From contig NZ_LODI01000045.1 of the NCBI RefSeq assembly GCF_001468485.1, positions 71,130 to 135,129 on the forward strand: a DNA stretch of 64,000 nucleotides, given 5' to 3'. The stretch is from Pseudoalteromonas sp. H71. Lineage in GTDB: Bacteria; Pseudomonadota; Gammaproteobacteria; Enterobacterales; Alteromonadaceae. The translations under genes and the position numbers were made by a program. Each line of letters begins with the position of its first letter. Within the stretch, counting starts at the first letter, position 1. The notes below the pieces were generated by a model, which was given only the letters and a program-made list of their open reading frames with translations, searched no databases and was not told the origin of the DNA. Shown piece by piece: positions 42,598 to 53,930 of the stretch.

Positions 42598-44571
42598 TTA
42601 TTCAATGCCATCTAGTAAAAAGTGTTCTACTCGTTCTACCCGCCGTGGTTTACCTTGTAAAACGAGTATATCGTTTGCTAGCAGGATAATTTGATCTGAA
42701 GGGGCGTCTATTTCTCGGTCTTGGCGTCGCAATGCTTTTATAGACACCCTGCGTTTTACTAAATTAAGCTCGTGTATGCTTTTATTAACCGCATGTGCTT
42801 TATCGGGAAGAGCAACCACATGTAAATATTCTAACTTATCTGAATTCCCCTCATCATTGTTTATATGTTCGCCCGTAAAAAAACGTTGTAGAAACTGATA
42901 GCGATTTCTTCGCTCATCGCTAACACGCCTAATAATTCGGCTCATGGGGACACCCGACATAGATAAAACATGCGAGACTATCATTAAACTTGCTTCAAGT
43001 GATTCTGGTACTACTTCCGTTACACCAAGCTCACGAAGCTTTTCAAGTTGACTGTCGTCTCGTGTACGTATCAGTATTTTTACCTCGGGTGCGATTTGCT
43101 TTATTGCGTCTATCACTATTTGTGTTTGGTCAAATTCAGTAAATGTAATAATCACCAAGCGTGCACGCTCTACACCGGCACACTTTAAAATATCTTTTTG
43201 TTTAACGTGGCCAAATATTACAGGCTCACCCGCTGCCTTTCCTTCTTGCACAAGTATGGGGTTACTTTCTACAGCAACATATTCAATTGCCTCTGGTTTT
43301 AAAAAACGCGCTATTGTTTGCCCTACCCTCGAAAAACCACAAATGACTACATGATTTGTGTAAAGCATACTTACTTGTGGCTCGCTATCCCATGCTACGC
43401 TTGGGCTATTTAATAACCCCAAACGCCTTAAAATGGTGGGTGTTTTTTCAATTAAAAATGGGGTTAACGCCATTGATAACACGCCAAGCGCAATTAAAAA
43501 TGAAATGTGTTCGCTTGTTAATAGTTGGTGCTGTCTCCCTAAAGCAATTAACACAAAACCAAACTCCCCCATTTGCCACAGCATAATCCCACACGCTAAT
43601 GAGTCATGCTTTCGCTCACCCATTAGTTGTGCACTAATAGCAACCACGGCTATTTTTAAAACCAACAATCCTAGTAAGGCAGCAACGATAATAACGCCAT
43701 TACTTAATACATAAAGTAAATCGAGCTGCATACCTACGGTTACAAAAAATAGCCCCATTAAAATATCGCGAAATGGTCGTATATCTGCTTCAAGCTGATG
43801 TCTGTAATGACTTTCCCCTAGCATCATACCGGCCAGGAATGCACCTAACGCCATTGATAAACCAAACATATAAGTGAGTAGCCCTGCAAATAAAGCAACG
43901 AGTAGCGTAGTCAGTACAAATAGCTCATCGGTTCGTACTAAAGCTATTTCGTTAAATACTTTAGGCAGTACCCACTTACCAATAGCCCAAAGCAGTACGC
44001 AAACAAAAGCCCCTTTAGTTAAAGAAAAAGCCAACGCCCATCCAATTGTTTGTGAATCGCTTGCGGCAAATAAGGGAAGAATAATAAGTAGAGGTACGAC
44101 CGCAATATCTTGAAACAACAATATACCTATTGCTAATTGCCCTCTGCGCTGATTAAGTTCTCCACTTTCTTTTAGTAATTTAACAACGACTGCCGTTGAA
44201 GACAGCGCCATAATAGAGCCAATAGTAAAGCTGGTAAGCAAGCTAAAGTTTAAACAATACAAAATTATAATGAGCACTAAACTGGTTACAATCACTTGCA
44301 GTGACCCTAATCCAAATACAATATTGCGCATTGCCATTAATCGGGAAATTGAAAACTCAAGCCCTAAACTAAAAAGCAAAAATACAATGCCTAGCTCTGC
44401 AACAAAGTCTATTTCGTGCGTATGTTCCAACCAACCAACGCCATGGCTGCCTGCTAAAACACCTGTTGCCAGGTACGCCAAAATTGGCGGCAAACCGATA
44501 CGCTTAAAAAACCACACAAAAATTACGGCAGCCACAAGCAAGCCAAAAAACTGAGCATTAATACTTTGCAA
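42598..44571 (-). CDS. CPA2 family monovalent cation:proton antiporter (KefB/YbaL-like)
   Basis: This 657-residue protein has about 12 transmembrane helices (LAYLATGVLAGSHGVGW, FLLFSLGLEFSISRL, GILLFQDIAVVPLLII), followed by a TrkA-N/RCK nucleotide-binding domain (HVVICGFSRVGQTIARFL, about 407-424) and a TrkA-C domain (SIKALRRQDREIDAPSDQIILLANDILVLQG). It exchanges potassium or sodium for protons and may be gated by NAD(H) or glutathione adducts. No KefF/G partner gene is seen nearby. Confidence 0.91.
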   Translation of the reverse strand: MQSINAQFFGLLVAAVIFVWFFKRIGLPPILAYLATGVLAGSHGVGWLEHTHEIDFVAELGIVFLLFSLGLEFSISRLMAMRNIVFGLGSLQVIVTSLVLIIILYCLNFSLLTSFTIGSIMALSSTAVVVKLLKESGELNQRRGQLAIGILLFQDIAVVPLLIILPLFAASDSQTIGWALAFSLTKGAFVCVLLWAIGKWVLPKVFNEIALVRTDELFVLTTLLVALFAGLLTYMFGLSMALGAFLAGMMLGESHYRHQLEADIRPFRDILMGLFFVTVGMQLDLLYVLSNGVIIVAALLGLLVLKIAVVAISAQLMGERKHDSLACGIMLWQMGEFGFVLIALGRQHQLLTSEHISFLIALGVLSMALTPFLIEKTPTILRRLGLLNSPSVAWDSEPQVSMLYTNHVVICGFSRVGQTIARFLKPEAIEYVAVESNPILVQEGKAAGEPVIFGHVKQKDILKCAGVERARLVIITFTEFDQTQIVIDAIKQIAPEVKILIRTRDDSQLEKLRELGVTEVVPESLEASLMIVSHVLSMSGVPMSRIIRRVSDERRNRYQFLQRFFTGEHINNDEGNSDKLEYLHVVALPDKAHAVNKSIHELNLVKRRVSIKALRRQDREIDAPSDQIILLANDILVLQGKPRRVERVEHFLLDGIE

Positions 44572-44704
44572 ATTTGGCCTCCGGCGTCAATTAAACTAAG
44601 GGATGTAGTTTAAATATAGCAAGCAATTGTTTTTAAGCTAGTTTTAAAATATGGCATAGAAATCGCTTAATAATGGCAAAGCAACACCCTCGGGGGAGAA
44701 TTTA

Positions 44705-45601
44705 ATGGAAAATGTCCATATTTTGACGCAACGTGTCTCTGGTCGCGGCGATTTTTTGCCGTTTTCGGCTGAGCACACACCAAATCACGAAACAACGGCA
44801 ACACACGAGTTAGTCGCTGAGCTACAAACTAGCTTAGTTATTGAAGATGTATTAGCCATATATGCAAAGTTTACAAAAAAGCTTTTAAACTTTACGGGGT
44901 TGCAGTTTCAATCAACGCTTGGTAACGCACAAACGTCTGAAAGTGATACAAACAGTACACCCTATATTTTTGATTTAGCAATTGGAAGAGAGCATTTAGG
45001 GCAACTTATTTACTTTAGTAAATACCCTTTAGGCAAAGCAATTGAAAGCAAGCTACGGGCGCTTCACTCAGCGCTGGTTTACCCGCTACGTAATGCGATG
45101 ATGTATAGCCGCGTTCTTAAATTGGCAACAAAAGACTCTCTAACGGGTCTAAATAACCGTAGTCAATTTAATGACATTTTATCTCAAAAACTAGAAAACT
45201 GTCGTCGTTATCAACGCCCTTTCAGTTTAATGTTATTAGACCTTGATAACTTTAAGCAGGTCAATGATCAGTTTGGTCATAAAATTGGTGACGATACACT
45301 TAAAGAATTTGCTACTGTATTAAATTCAAGTATACGTGCGACAGATACTGTATTTAGATTTGGTGGTGATGAATTTGCAATACTAATTGAAGACCCTGAG
45401 TTTACAACTAACAAAGTGATTTCTGAACGCATTATGCAATTTGTAAAACACTCAAGTTTAATGTCTAAATACAGCGTAACGGTAAGTATTGGTTACACAT
45501 TAGCGACAAGTAAAGACTGCGATATAGAATTATTCTCACGAGCAGATAAAGGATTGTACAAAGCTAAAGCGTCTGGTAGAAATTGCGCTAAAGCATATTA
45601 A
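44705..45601 (+). CDS. GGDEF domain diguanylate cyclase
   Basis: This 298-residue protein has a C-terminal GGDEF domain starting with ATKDSLTGLNNRSQF and an intact active motif (FRFGGDEFAIL), so it should make cyclic di-GMP. An RxxD inhibitory site is not evident before it. The N-terminal about 125 residues are a GAF-like or other sensory region (YIFDLAIGREHLGQLIYFS) without transmembrane segments, so it acts in the cytoplasm. A strong GGGGGAGAA lies just upstream of the ATG. A terminator follows. Confidence 0.92.
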   Translation: MENVHILTQRVSGRGDFLPFSAEHTPNHETTATHELVAELQTSLVIEDVLAIYAKFTKKLLNFTGLQFQSTLGNAQTSESDTNSTPYIFDLAIGREHLGQLIYFSKYPLGKAIESKLRALHSALVYPLRNAMMYSRVLKLATKDSLTGLNNRSQFNDILSQKLENCRRYQRPFSLMLLDLDNFKQVNDQFGHKIGDDTLKEFATVLNSSIRATDTVFRFGGDEFAILIEDPEFTTNKVISERIMQFVKHSSLMSKYSVTVSIGYTLATSKDCDIELFSRADKGLYKAKASGRNCAKAY

Positions 45602-45616
45602 CTTAACGATTTAATT

Positions 45617-45651
45617 AAAAAAGGCCTCGCTTCCCCCGCGGGGCCTTTTTT
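45617..45651. terminator. Strong bidirectional terminator
   Basis: AAAAAAGGCCTCGC and GCGGGGCCTTTTT form a GC-rich stem with a 6-7-nt loop and a T tract, between the convergent diguanylate cyclase and small membrane protein genes. Confidence 0.85.
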
Positions 45652-45666
45652 ATGCAAACCGCGACC

Positions 45667-46017
45667 CTATTGTTTAATAGGCTTTGCGGGTAAAAACTTA
45701 TAAATAGTAAGCGCTACACAAAAACCAAAAAAGTAACCACTCACTAAATTAATTAAGGCAGTGGCGGTACCCAGAGGCGTAAATAACACTAAAACTAATG
45801 GTAAACTCACCCCTAGTATAAAAAATATGCCGCCTTTACCTAACCAGTAAGCCATTAAAATAACTGCTGATACAGCACCACCCGAAATAGCATAGGCTAA
45901 AGTAACAATGTTCAAATCGAGTAATACATTAGCAACTAACGCTATTAGGGCTGTAAATAGCATGCCTAATGGGGCTTTATTAACCAGCGATAACCCAACA
46001 TGTGGCTGTTTACTCAT
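45667..46017 (-). CDS. Small multi-helix membrane protein of unknown function
   Basis: This 116-residue protein has about four predicted transmembrane helices (MLFTALIALVANVLLDL, ISGGAVSAVILMAYWLG, FILGVSLPLVLVLF, LVSGYFFGFCVALTIY). I do not recognise its family. It begins right after the tilS stop codon, so it is likely the last gene of the tilS transcript, and a terminator lies beyond it. Confidence 0.7.
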   Translation of the reverse strand: MSKQPHVGLSLVNKAPLGMLFTALIALVANVLLDLNIVTLAYAISGGAVSAVILMAYWLGKGGIFFILGVSLPLVLVLFTPLGTATALINLVSGYFFGFCVALTIYKFLPAKPIKQ

Positions 46018-47322
46018 TTATTTACACTCCCAATAAATACCATTTTCATCATAATGTTTTTCACTTATAAAATAGCCAACCACTTGGACTAATTCGTCGT
46101 TGTAGAAAATAAGCGGCACATGACTTCGAAGCCAAGGCGCTATTTTTGCATCTTTAAACCAGTGCTTAACGGTGTTGCTTCCTGGCTTTTTTAGTGGTGT
46201 TATACGAGCGCTATTGCAATTAAACCTTACTGAAACCTGCTCATTAGCATACGGCGCTCTTATTCCTGCACCGCTTTGCTTTGTTAATATGCGGCCATCA
46301 TTGAGGGTGAGTTCATAAGTGATTAACTTATCATCATTCACAATGTTATTTTGAATTACAAAATACAAACTCCCTTGATGGCGTCTAACTTGTCCATCAA
46401 CTAAGTCAATTTGAATTTGTGCGTCGGCCTGAGCATTTATTGCCTGGTTGATAATTTGTGACAACTGCTTTTGAGATGGCATTATTTCAGTAAACAAACC
46501 AAGCCACGCTCTTACCACATTCGCTAAACGCGGCTCACTGTATGACTTTATGTTGTTAATACATAACGCTTGTTGCGCATTTAAGCTTTGATTTAAATCA
46601 GTAAAAATATATTCATCAAGTAGAGCTTGTTGTTGCTGAAGTAACTCAATACTACGAGCTGCACACTGTTCAAAGCCATCAAACCGTTCTGCAAGTACGG
46701 GTACAATACTGGCGCGCAAAAAGTTACGATCGAAGCGCTCATCAGTATTGGAGTCATCTGTAATATGATCAATACCATATTGTGCAGCAAAGCTTTCAAT
46801 TTCACTTCGTTTCACATCTAAAAGTGGCCTAAAACACACTCTGCCACTTTTTAATACGCGCTTTTGATGCATAGCGCCGAGACCTTTTAAACCAGAACCT
46901 CGTTTTAAACGCAGTAAAAAAGTTTCTATTTGGTCGTTTAAGTGTTGCCCTAGCAATATAATACTGTTTTTTGGGCTTTGCTCGTCGAGCGCTTTATAGC
47001 GAGCATCACGTGCTTGAGCTTCTAAGCTTGTTCGTGATTGAACCGCTATATTGACACTCACTGCCTGAAATGACACGCCAAGATCTATACATAAGCGTTT
47101 ACAAAACTGTTGCCAATCATGAGCATGTTTACTCAACCCATGATTAACATACACAGCACTGAGCGTAATCGTATCAACTTCACTTTTTAGCTTACTCATT
47201 AAATGCAGCAACACAACCGAATCTACCCCACCTGAAAGCGCAACAGTAAATGCACTATTAGGTTGTTTAATATAGCTACTTAATGACTTTTTTAATTGCT
47301 GGTAAATGGCTGATGACTGCAT
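46018..47322 (-). CDS. tilS: tRNA(Ile)-lysidine synthase TilS
   Basis: This 434-residue enzyme modifies the wobble cytidine of tRNA-Ile(CAU) to lysidine so that it reads AUA. The N-terminal PP-loop motif is LSGGVDSVVLLHL (about residues 29-41), followed by GQHLNDQIETFLLRLKRGSGLKGLGAM and the substrate-binding RPLLDVKRSEI. The C-terminal domain contains NTVKHWFKDAKIAPWLR. It is separated from accA by a strong terminator at 47363-47389 and so has its own promoter. Confidence 0.95.
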   Translation of the reverse strand: MQSSAIYQQLKKSLSSYIKQPNSAFTVALSGGVDSVVLLHLMSKLKSEVDTITLSAVYVNHGLSKHAHDWQQFCKRLCIDLGVSFQAVSVNIAVQSRTSLEAQARDARYKALDEQSPKNSIILLGQHLNDQIETFLLRLKRGSGLKGLGAMHQKRVLKSGRVCFRPLLDVKRSEIESFAAQYGIDHITDDSNTDERFDRNFLRASIVPVLAERFDGFEQCAARSIELLQQQQALLDEYIFTDLNQSLNAQQALCINNIKSYSEPRLANVVRAWLGLFTEIMPSQKQLSQIINQAINAQADAQIQIDLVDGQVRRHQGSLYFVIQNNIVNDDKLITYELTLNDGRILTKQSGAGIRAPYANEQVSVRFNCNSARITPLKKPGSNTVKHWFKDAKIAPWLRSHVPLIFYNDELVQVVGYFISEKHYDENGIYWECK

Positions 47323-47362
47323 ACAACACGCTATAAAATTATAATTTAATGTATTTTAAAAC

Positions 47363-47389
47363 AAAAAAGCCGCATAGGCGGCTTTTTTT
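47363..47389. terminator. Strong bidirectional terminator between accA and tilS
   Basis: AAAAAAGCCGC and GCGGCTTTTTT form a perfect 11-bp stem around ATAG. On the minus strand it follows accA. Confidence 0.85.
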
Positions 47390-47413
47390 AACATTTAATA
47401 TCAGTAATTACTG

Positions 47414-48370
47414 TTAGCAGTAACCAAACGACATTAAACGCTTGTAACGTTGATCAAGCATGTCTTCAAGCGAAAGCGCTTGTAAGTCTGCTAAATCACG
47501 CTTTAAACGCGTTTTTAAGTTACGCGCCATTGCATCGTAATTGCGGTGCGCGCCACCCAAAGGCTCATCAACTAAGTTATTGATTAAGTCTAACTCTTTA
47601 ACGCGCTCTGCCGTTACACCCATGGCTTCTGCTGCAAGTGGTGCTTTGTCTGCGCTTTTCCATAAAATTGATGCACACCCTTCTGGCGAAATCACCGAGT
47701 ACGTGCTGTATTGCAACATGTTAACTCTGTCGCCAACACCAATGGCTAATGCACCACCTGAACCGCCTTCACCAATAACCGTACAAATAGTGGGCACTTT
47801 AAGTGCAGCCATTACTTTAAGGTTACGTGCGATTGCTTCAGACTGACCACGCTCTTCAGCGCCCACACCTGGGTAGGCACCTGGTGTGTCGATAAAGGTC
47901 ATAATTGGCATTTTGAAGCGCTCAGCCATTTCCATTAAGCGTAGTGCTTTACGGTAACCTTCTGGTTTTGGCATGCCAAAATTGCGTTTGATTTTTTCAG
48001 CTGTGTCACGCCCTTTTTGTTGGCCAATAACCATCACTGGTTCGCCATCTAAACGTGCAACACCGCCTAAAATAGCCGGATCATTAGCAAATGTACGATC
48101 GCCTGCAAACTCGTCAAATTCCGTAAAAATGCGCTCGATATAGTCTCGAGTGTAAGGACGCAACGGATGACGTGCTAACTGTGATACTTGCCAAGCGCCT
48201 AAATTTGAGAATATTTCCTCTTTTTGTTTAGCACTTTTTTCTTTTAATTTGCTGACTTCCTCTTCTAACTCAAGGTCTAACTCGCCAGCGCGGCTTATGC
48301 TTTGTAATTCTTCAATTTTTGCTTCTAATTCTGCAATTGGAAGCTCAAAATCAAGATAATTGAGGCTCAT
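47414..48370 (-). CDS. accA: Acetyl-CoA carboxylase carboxyltransferase subunit alpha
   Basis: This 318-residue subunit pairs with AccD to transfer CO2 from biotin to acetyl-CoA, the first step of fatty acid synthesis. Typical blocks are [10 protein letters not shown] at the N terminus, the [18 protein letters not shown] and GQQKGRDT segment, and the crotonase-like core [18 protein letters not shown] and [15 protein letters not shown]. Length matches the family (E. coli 319). It is 16 nt downstream of dnaE, as in E. coli. Confidence 0.97.
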   Translation of the reverse strand: MSLNYLDFELPIAELEAKIEELQSISRAGELDLELEEEVSKLKEKSAKQKEEIFSNLGAWQVSQLARHPLRPYTRDYIERIFTEFDEFAGDRTFANDPAILGGVARLDGEPVMVIGQQKGRDTAEKIKRNFGMPKPEGYRKALRLMEMAERFKMPIMTFIDTPGAYPGVGAEERGQSEAIARNLKVMAALKVPTICTVIGEGGSGGALAIGVGDRVNMLQYSTYSVISPEGCASILWKSADKAPLAAEAMGVTAERVKELDLINNLVDEPLGGAHRNYDAMARNLKTRLKRDLADLQALSLEDMLDQRYKRLMSFGYC

Positions 48371-48386
48371 GCTCTAAACTACCTAA

Positions 48387-51300
48387 TCAGTTAAATTCTA
48401 GTTCTACATTTTGTGCCGCCATAAGTGATAACTTATGAATTAAGTCGTCGCTCGGCGTGACACACCATTCGATCCCTAGGGTTAATTGCGCCAACGCATC
48501 GGGGCGTTGGTAATAAACCTTGATCGGACACGTTCCCATTTTATAAGGTTCGAGTACTTTTTGTAATTTATCGAAGAAACCTGCCTCGATTTGCACCATG
48601 TTCAGCGTCATTTTAATCGCTTTAATGCGTTTTTCACGCGCTTGAGCAATGGTGTTTATTTCTCTGGCGGTCATTGTAATGCCACCAGAGAAGTTATCAA
48701 AGCTGACCTGTCCAGATATTACCAAGATATTATTAACTTGCAGCATTTCTTGGTACATTTCAAACTGTTCTGGGAACAAGCGTACATCAATACGGGCGCT
48801 CTTGTCATCTAAAGTTATTAAGCCCCAGCGGTTCCCTTTTTTATTAATTAAGGTGCGAGCAGAAATAACCAAACCAGCAGCGGTTGAGAGTACATCACGA
48901 TTAGTTGGTTGTAAATCCACCAGCTTTCCGCTGGTGTAATACCTAAGTTCTTTTCGGTACTGATTTATCGGATGCCCTGTTAAATAAAGACCTAGCGTGT
49001 CTTTTTCACCCTCTAACCACTCGTTGTCGGTCAGCCCCGTCGCCTTAATAAAGGCTTGCTCAACTTCATCAGGCTCGGTGGCTAATAAACCAAATAAATC
49101 ACTTTGCCCTAGTTGCTCTGCCTTGTTGTGCTGATCGGCTGCGCGCATGGCATCTTTTAAACTTGCCAGTAACGTTGCACGCCCTGCTTGGGTTTTCTCT
49201 GGCCCTAATTGGTCAAGCGCGCCGGCATAAATTAATTTTTCAGTAACCCGTTTATTTAAGCGTTTCAAGTCAACGCGAGCACAAAAATCAAATAAATCTT
49301 TAAACGGGCCACCTTTTGCGCGCGCTTCTAAAATAGCGTCTACGGGCGCTTCGCCCACGCCTTTAATAGCGCCAATACCGTAAACAATTTCACCTTGCAA
49401 ATTTACCGTAAACTTAAACTCACCCGCGTTTACATCGGGCGGTAATAAGGTGAGTTTCATGTTTTCACACTCATCCACCAAAATTACTATTTTATCGGTG
49501 TTATCCATATCAGCAGACATTACTGCAGCCATAAACTCTGCCGGATGGTGCGTTTTCATCCACAGTGTTTGGTACGACACCAATGCATAGGCCGCGGAGT
49601 GAGATTTATTAAAACCATAACCTGCGAACTTTTCTACCAAGTCGAAGATTTTAATGGCTAGTTCGCCGTCAATACCATTATTACGCGCGCCATCTTCAAA
49701 CGTTGAACGCTGCTTTGCCATTTCTTCGGGTTTTTTCTTACCCATTGCACGGCGTAACATATCAGCGCCACCCAACGTATAGCCTGCGAGCACTTGCGCT
49801 ATTTGCATTACTTGTTCTTGATACAAAATAATGCCGTATGTCGGATCAAGTATTGGTTTTAAGCTTTCGTGTTGGTATTGCGCATCTGGGTATGAGATTT
49901 CTTCTCGGCCGAGTTTTCGGTCAATAAAGTTATCTACCATGCCTGATTGCAGTGGCCCTGGGCGAAACAACGCCACGAGTGCAATCATATCCTCAAAACA
50001 ATCGGGCTTAAGGCGGCGTACTAGGTCTTTCATGCCGCGCGATTCTAGCTGAAACACTGCCGTTGTTTCGGCGCGCAGTAATAGCTCTATGCTTTTTTTA
50101 TCATCCAGTGGAATGGTGTTGATATCAACAGGATCTTTGCCTTCGCGCTGCATGCGCACGTTGGTCATATCTACTGCCCACTGCAAAATGGTCAAGGTAC
50201 GTAAGCCCAAGAAATCGAACTTAACAAGGCCTGCGGTTTCTACGTCGTTTTTATCAAACTGGGTAACCGGAAACTTACCTTCATCGTCACAATAAAGTGC
50301 AGCAAAGTCGGTAATGGTGGTCGGCGATATTACAACACCACCGGCGTGTTTACCGGCATTACGCGTACACCCTTCGAGGATGCGACACATGTCTATTAAA
50401 TCTTTTACCTCAGAGTCGCCGTCGTAGGCTTCTTGTAAGCGCGGCTCTACTTCAAAAGCTTTGGCAAGGGTCATCCCTGGATCGCCTGGGATCATCTTTG
50501 AAATACGATCAACAAAGCCATAAGGGTGGCCAAGTACACGGCCTACATCGCGTATTACCGCTTTTGCCGCCATAGTACCAAAGGTAATAATTTGCGATAC
50601 CGCGTCCCGCCCATAAAGCGCCGATACGTGATCAATTACTTCATCGCGTCTATCCATACAAAAATCGACGTCGAAATCGGGCATAGATACACGTTCAGGG
50701 TTTAGAAATCGCTCAAAGAGTAAGTCAAATTCAAGCGGATCGAGGTCGGTAATTTTAAGTGCATATGCTACTAATGAACCCGCACCCGAACCACGCCCTG
50801 GACCTACCGGAATATTGTTATCCTTACTCCACTGAATAAACTCCATTACGATTAAGAAGTAACCAGGAAAACCCATTTGGTTAATTACACCAAGCTCTAT
50901 TGCTAAACGTTCGTCGTATTCAACACGTTTTACTTTACGGTCTTCTTCATCTGGGAATAAAAACTGGAGACGTTCTTCAAGGCCGTCTTCTGAAACTTTA
51001 ACCAAAAACTCATCTATATTAAGAGAGCCTGTTGGGTAATCTGGCAAAAAGTATTCGCCTAACTTTACAGTCACATTACAGCGTTTGGCTATTTCTACAG
51101 TATTTTGCAGTGCTTCGGGTATATCGCTAAATAGCTCAGCCATTTGCTCAGGCGTTTTTAGGTACTGTTCTTCTGAGAAACGTTTTGGACGGCGCTTATC
51201 ATCAAGGGTGTATCCATCAAAAATAGCAACTCGAATCTCATGCGCTTCAAAATTTTCGGGCTTTAAAAATACCACTTCGTTGGTTGCTACAACGGGTAAC

Positions 51301-51878
51301 TGCTCTTTAGCGGCAAGCTCTACCGCCATGTGTAAGTAGTCTTCCTCAAGTGGACGATTTGTGCGAACCAATTCTAAATAGTAATGATCGCTAAAGTGCT
51401 GCTTGTAAAAGCTAATAACGGATTCAATAACACCAGGGTTATTTTTTAAAAGCGCCTTACCTAAATCACCATCTTTCGCGCCAGATAGGATAATTAACCC
51501 TTCTTTGTGGTTAGCTAACCATTCTCTGTCGATGACTGGGCGATGAAAAACATGACCCCGCTGATACGCTTCAGAAATTAATAGCGTTATATTTTTATAA
51601 CCTACATTGTCTTTAGCTAAAATTGTAATACGGCATGGTTCATCGGAGAATTCAGGGCTACGCAGCCAAAAATCAGCGCCAACAATCGGCTTTATACCCG
51701 CATTGTGCGTGGCGCCATAAAAGCGCACTAAACCACAAAAGTTCATTTGATCGGTAATAGCAAGCGCAGGCATTTCAAGCTCTTGCGCTTTAGCGACTAT
51801 TGGCTTGGTTTTGGCTAAGCCATCAACCATCGAAAAGTCTGAGTGAACCCTTAAATGTACAAACTCTGGTGCAGCCAT
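48387..51878 (-). CDS. dnaE: DNA polymerase III subunit alpha
   Basis: This 1163-residue replicative polymerase subunit is close to the E. coli length (1160). It starts with the PHP domain ([16 protein letters not shown]), continues with the C-family catalytic core ([21 protein letters not shown] with the catalytic Asp residues; [14 protein letters not shown]) and the HhH region, and ends with an OB-fold domain ([23 protein letters not shown]). It is part of the lpxB-rnhB-dnaE-accA operon. Confidence 0.98.
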   Translation of the reverse strand: MAAPEFVHLRVHSDFSMVDGLAKTKPIVAKAQELEMPALAITDQMNFCGLVRFYGATHNAGIKPIVGADFWLRSPEFSDEPCRITILAKDNVGYKNITLLISEAYQRGHVFHRPVIDREWLANHKEGLIILSGAKDGDLGKALLKNNPGVIESVISFYKQHFSDHYYLELVRTNRPLEEDYLHMAVELAAKEQLPVVATNEVVFLKPENFEAHEIRVAIFDGYTLDDKRRPKRFSEEQYLKTPEQMAELFSDIPEALQNTVEIAKRCNVTVKLGEYFLPDYPTGSLNIDEFLVKVSEDGLEERLQFLFPDEEDRKVKRVEYDERLAIELGVINQMGFPGYFLIVMEFIQWSKDNNIPVGPGRGSGAGSLVAYALKITDLDPLEFDLLFERFLNPERVSMPDFDVDFCMDRRDEVIDHVSALYGRDAVSQIITFGTMAAKAVIRDVGRVLGHPYGFVDRISKMIPGDPGMTLAKAFEVEPRLQEAYDGDSEVKDLIDMCRILEGCTRNAGKHAGGVVISPTTITDFAALYCDDEGKFPVTQFDKNDVETAGLVKFDFLGLRTLTILQWAVDMTNVRMQREGKDPVDINTIPLDDKKSIELLLRAETTAVFQLESRGMKDLVRRLKPDCFEDMIALVALFRPGPLQSGMVDNFIDRKLGREEISYPDAQYQHESLKPILDPTYGIILYQEQVMQIAQVLAGYTLGGADMLRRAMGKKKPEEMAKQRSTFEDGARNNGIDGELAIKIFDLVEKFAGYGFNKSHSAAYALVSYQTLWMKTHHPAEFMAAVMSADMDNTDKIVILVDECENMKLTLLPPDVNAGEFKFTVNLQGEIVYGIGAIKGVGEAPVDAILEARAKGGPFKDLFDFCARVDLKRLNKRVTEKLIYAGALDQLGPEKTQAGRATLLASLKDAMRAADQHNKAEQLGQSDLFGLLATEPDEVEQAFIKATGLTDNEWLEGEKDTLGLYLTGHPINQYRKELRYYTSGKLVDLQPTNRDVLSTAAGLVISARTLINKKGNRWGLITLDDKSARIDVRLFPEQFEMYQEMLQVNNILVISGQVSFDNFSGGITMTAREINTIAQAREKRIKAIKMTLNMVQIEAGFFDKLQKVLEPYKMGTCPIKVYYQRPDALAQLTLGIEWCVTPSDDLIHKLSLMAAQNVELEFN

Positions 51879-51881
51879 GGT

Positions 51882-52484
51882 TTATGCCTCACCCTTAGCT
51901 TGCATTAGCACACGTTGTACAGGCTTAAAGCTTTTACGGTGTTCGTCAATTGCGCCGTATTGCTCAAGCGCTGCAAAGTGCGCTTTAGTTGGGTAACCTT
52001 TATGCCCTGCAAACCCATATTGTGGGTAGCGTGCATCGAGTTCAACCATTTCATCATCACGCGCTACTTTAGCTAAAATAGACGCTGCTGATATTTCAGC
52101 CACTAGGCTATCGCCCTTAACAACCGCTTGTGCCGGCATTGTTAATTTCGGTAAACGATTACCATCTATAAATACAAATTCAGGCTGTGTGCTTAACCCT
52201 TCAACTGCGCGGCTCATAGCAAGCATGGTAGCGTGTAAAATATTTAACTCGTCAATTTCTGATGGGCTGCAACGCCCATAGGCATAGCACAGTGCTTTTT
52301 CTTTTATTTCTGAAGCCAATGCTTGGCGCTTTTTATCTGTTAACTTTTTAGAGTCGGCTAAACCTGCAATAGGTTTAGTTGGGTCGAGTATTACCGCAGC
52401 GGTAACAACATCACCTACAAGCGGGCCGCGCCCTACTTCATCTACACCGGCAATTAAGGTTACATTAGGTCGTTCAATTTGCAT
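51882..52484 (-). CDS. rnhB: Ribonuclease HII
   Basis: This 200-residue enzyme cleaves RNA in RNA-DNA hybrids and removes single ribonucleotides from DNA. The catalytic motif [15 protein letters not shown] (with the DE pair) is at residues about 14-28, and [10 protein letters not shown] and the later SILAKVARD motif are also present. Its start overlaps the lpxB stop region by 11 bp, and dnaE follows after 3 bp. Confidence 0.96.
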   Translation of the reverse strand: MQIERPNVTLIAGVDEVGRGPLVGDVVTAAVILDPTKPIAGLADSKKLTDKKRQALASEIKEKALCYAYGRCSPSEIDELNILHATMLAMSRAVEGLSTQPEFVFIDGNRLPKLTMPAQAVVKGDSLVAEISAASILAKVARDDEMVELDARYPQYGFAGHKGYPTKAHFAALEQYGAIDEHRKSFKPVQRVLMQAKGEA

Positions 52485-53631
52485 GTATTAACTCCGCTAC
52501 AGCTTGCGCTGCTTGTTTGCTGGCGTTTAATCTAATTTTTTCATGAATTGCTAAAAACCGTGCTTTTAATTGTTTGTTATCTGTCTCTAGCATAGGTGTA
52601 AGTGCGCCTGTTAAATTGGCTACGTTACATTCGCTTTGTAAAAATTCAGGCACGAGTTCTTCATCGGCCAATAAGTTAGGCAGTGAAAAATACTTAATAT
52701 TAAAGGTGAATAAAGTTTTAAAAATCCAATAACTCATCGGCTTTATTTTATAACCCACTACCATGGGCTTTTTATAGAGCATGCCTTCTAGCGTGGCGGT
52801 GCCTGATGCAAGTAATATGGCATCTGCCGCTTGCATCGCTAATTTTGATTGCCCATCTAACAAACTAATATTAAGGCTAGGTGCTGTGGCATTTAAAATA
52901 TCAGTAAACTGCGCTTTGCGCTTTTCGTTTACCAGCGGCACTACAATTTTAAGGTTGGGGTTTTGCGCTTGTAACTGCGCAGCTGTCTTTATATAGGTTT
53001 CGCTTAGTAAGCCTACTTCAGAGCCTCGGCTACCTGGCAGTAACGCAAGTACTTTGTCATCAAGACTTAACCCTAGTTCCGCACGTGCTTGGCTGTCGTT
53101 GTGCTCAAGCGCTATATCGTCAGCTAATGTGTGCCCTACAAACGTACACGGTACTTGGTGCTTATCGTAAAATTCTTTTTCAAACGGTAATAATGCAAGC
53201 ACTAAGTTAGTAGCAGCGCTTATTGTATGTATGCGTTTTTCGCGCCATGCCCAAACAGACGGACTCACGTATTGAACGGTCTTAATACCAGCCTCTTTTA
53301 ACGGTTTCTCAACGCGTAGGTTAAAATCGGGGGCGTCTATTCCAATAAATACATCGGGTGGATTATCTACAAAATGTTGAACCAATTGCTTACGTATTTT
53401 AAGTAATCGAGGCAAGCGCCCTAGCACTTCAACCAACCCCATTACCGATAGCTCATCCATATCGTAAAGCGTTTTACAGCCTTGCGCCTGCATTTTTGGC
53501 CCTGCAATCCCTTCAAAGGTGGCGTCTGGAAAATATATTTTTAATGCTTTTATCAGGCCTTCGCCTAAAATATCGCCCGACAGTTCACCTGCCACTATAC
53601 CTATTCGTAGTTGTTTTTTTTCTTTAGTCAT
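52474..53631 (-). CDS. lpxB: Lipid-A-disaccharide synthase
   Basis: This 385-residue glycosyltransferase (family GT19) joins UDP-diacylglucosamine and lipid X in lipid A synthesis at the inner membrane. Recognisable parts are [17 protein letters not shown] (residues about 10-26), [33 protein letters not shown] and [10 protein letters not shown]. It starts the lpxB-rnhB-dnaE-accA unit. In E. coli lpxA lies directly upstream; here about 7.2 kb with the cyd operon separates them, so lpxB must have its own promoter. Confidence 0.97.
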   Translation of the reverse strand: MTKEKKQLRIGIVAGELSGDILGEGLIKALKIYFPDATFEGIAGPKMQAQGCKTLYDMDELSVMGLVEVLGRLPRLLKIRKQLVQHFVDNPPDVFIGIDAPDFNLRVEKPLKEAGIKTVQYVSPSVWAWREKRIHTISAATNLVLALLPFEKEFYDKHQVPCTFVGHTLADDIALEHNDSQARAELGLSLDDKVLALLPGSRGSEVGLLSETYIKTAAQLQAQNPNLKIVVPLVNEKRKAQFTDILNATAPSLNISLLDGQSKLAMQAADAILLASGTATLEGMLYKKPMVVGYKIKPMSYWIFKTLFTFNIKYFSLPNLLADEELVPEFLQSECNVANLTGALTPMLETDNKQLKARFLAIHEKIRLNASKQAAQAVAELIHAN

Positions 53632-53840
53632 TTGCTTTTTGGTTCATATTTAAATCGGGCGTCATAAGTTTAGTTTACCGCGTTTTGGTATGTGATTAAA
53701 CGCTTTAAACAACTCGTTTTTTATCTATAAATATAATCTCTATTGTTGTTTACTTTTAATACTGATGTAGCATACAAATAATATATTAAGTTTTACTAAT
53801 ATATGTTGACAAGTATTGAACAAGTGTGAATAATATTACA

Positions 53841-53864
53841 AACTTTCAGTAATTACTGAAAGTT
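53841..53864. promoter_or_regulatory. Perfect 24-bp palindrome in the cydA promoter region
   Basis: The half-site AACTTTCAGTAA is followed directly by its exact complement TTACTGAAAGTT, giving a 24-bp dyad without a gap, 66 bp upstream of the cydA ATG. It lies in the 299-bp region (53632-53930) between divergent lpxB and cydA. It looks like an operator. It does not fit the FNR consensus TTGAT-N4-ATCAA. Otherwise I see only AT-rich promoter sequence in this gap. Confidence 0.65.
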
Positions 53865-53930
53865 CACTTAATAATTAACTCTGCCAATACCTCATTGTCC
53901 AGTTAATCCGTCACATTCAAGGAGCATAAA

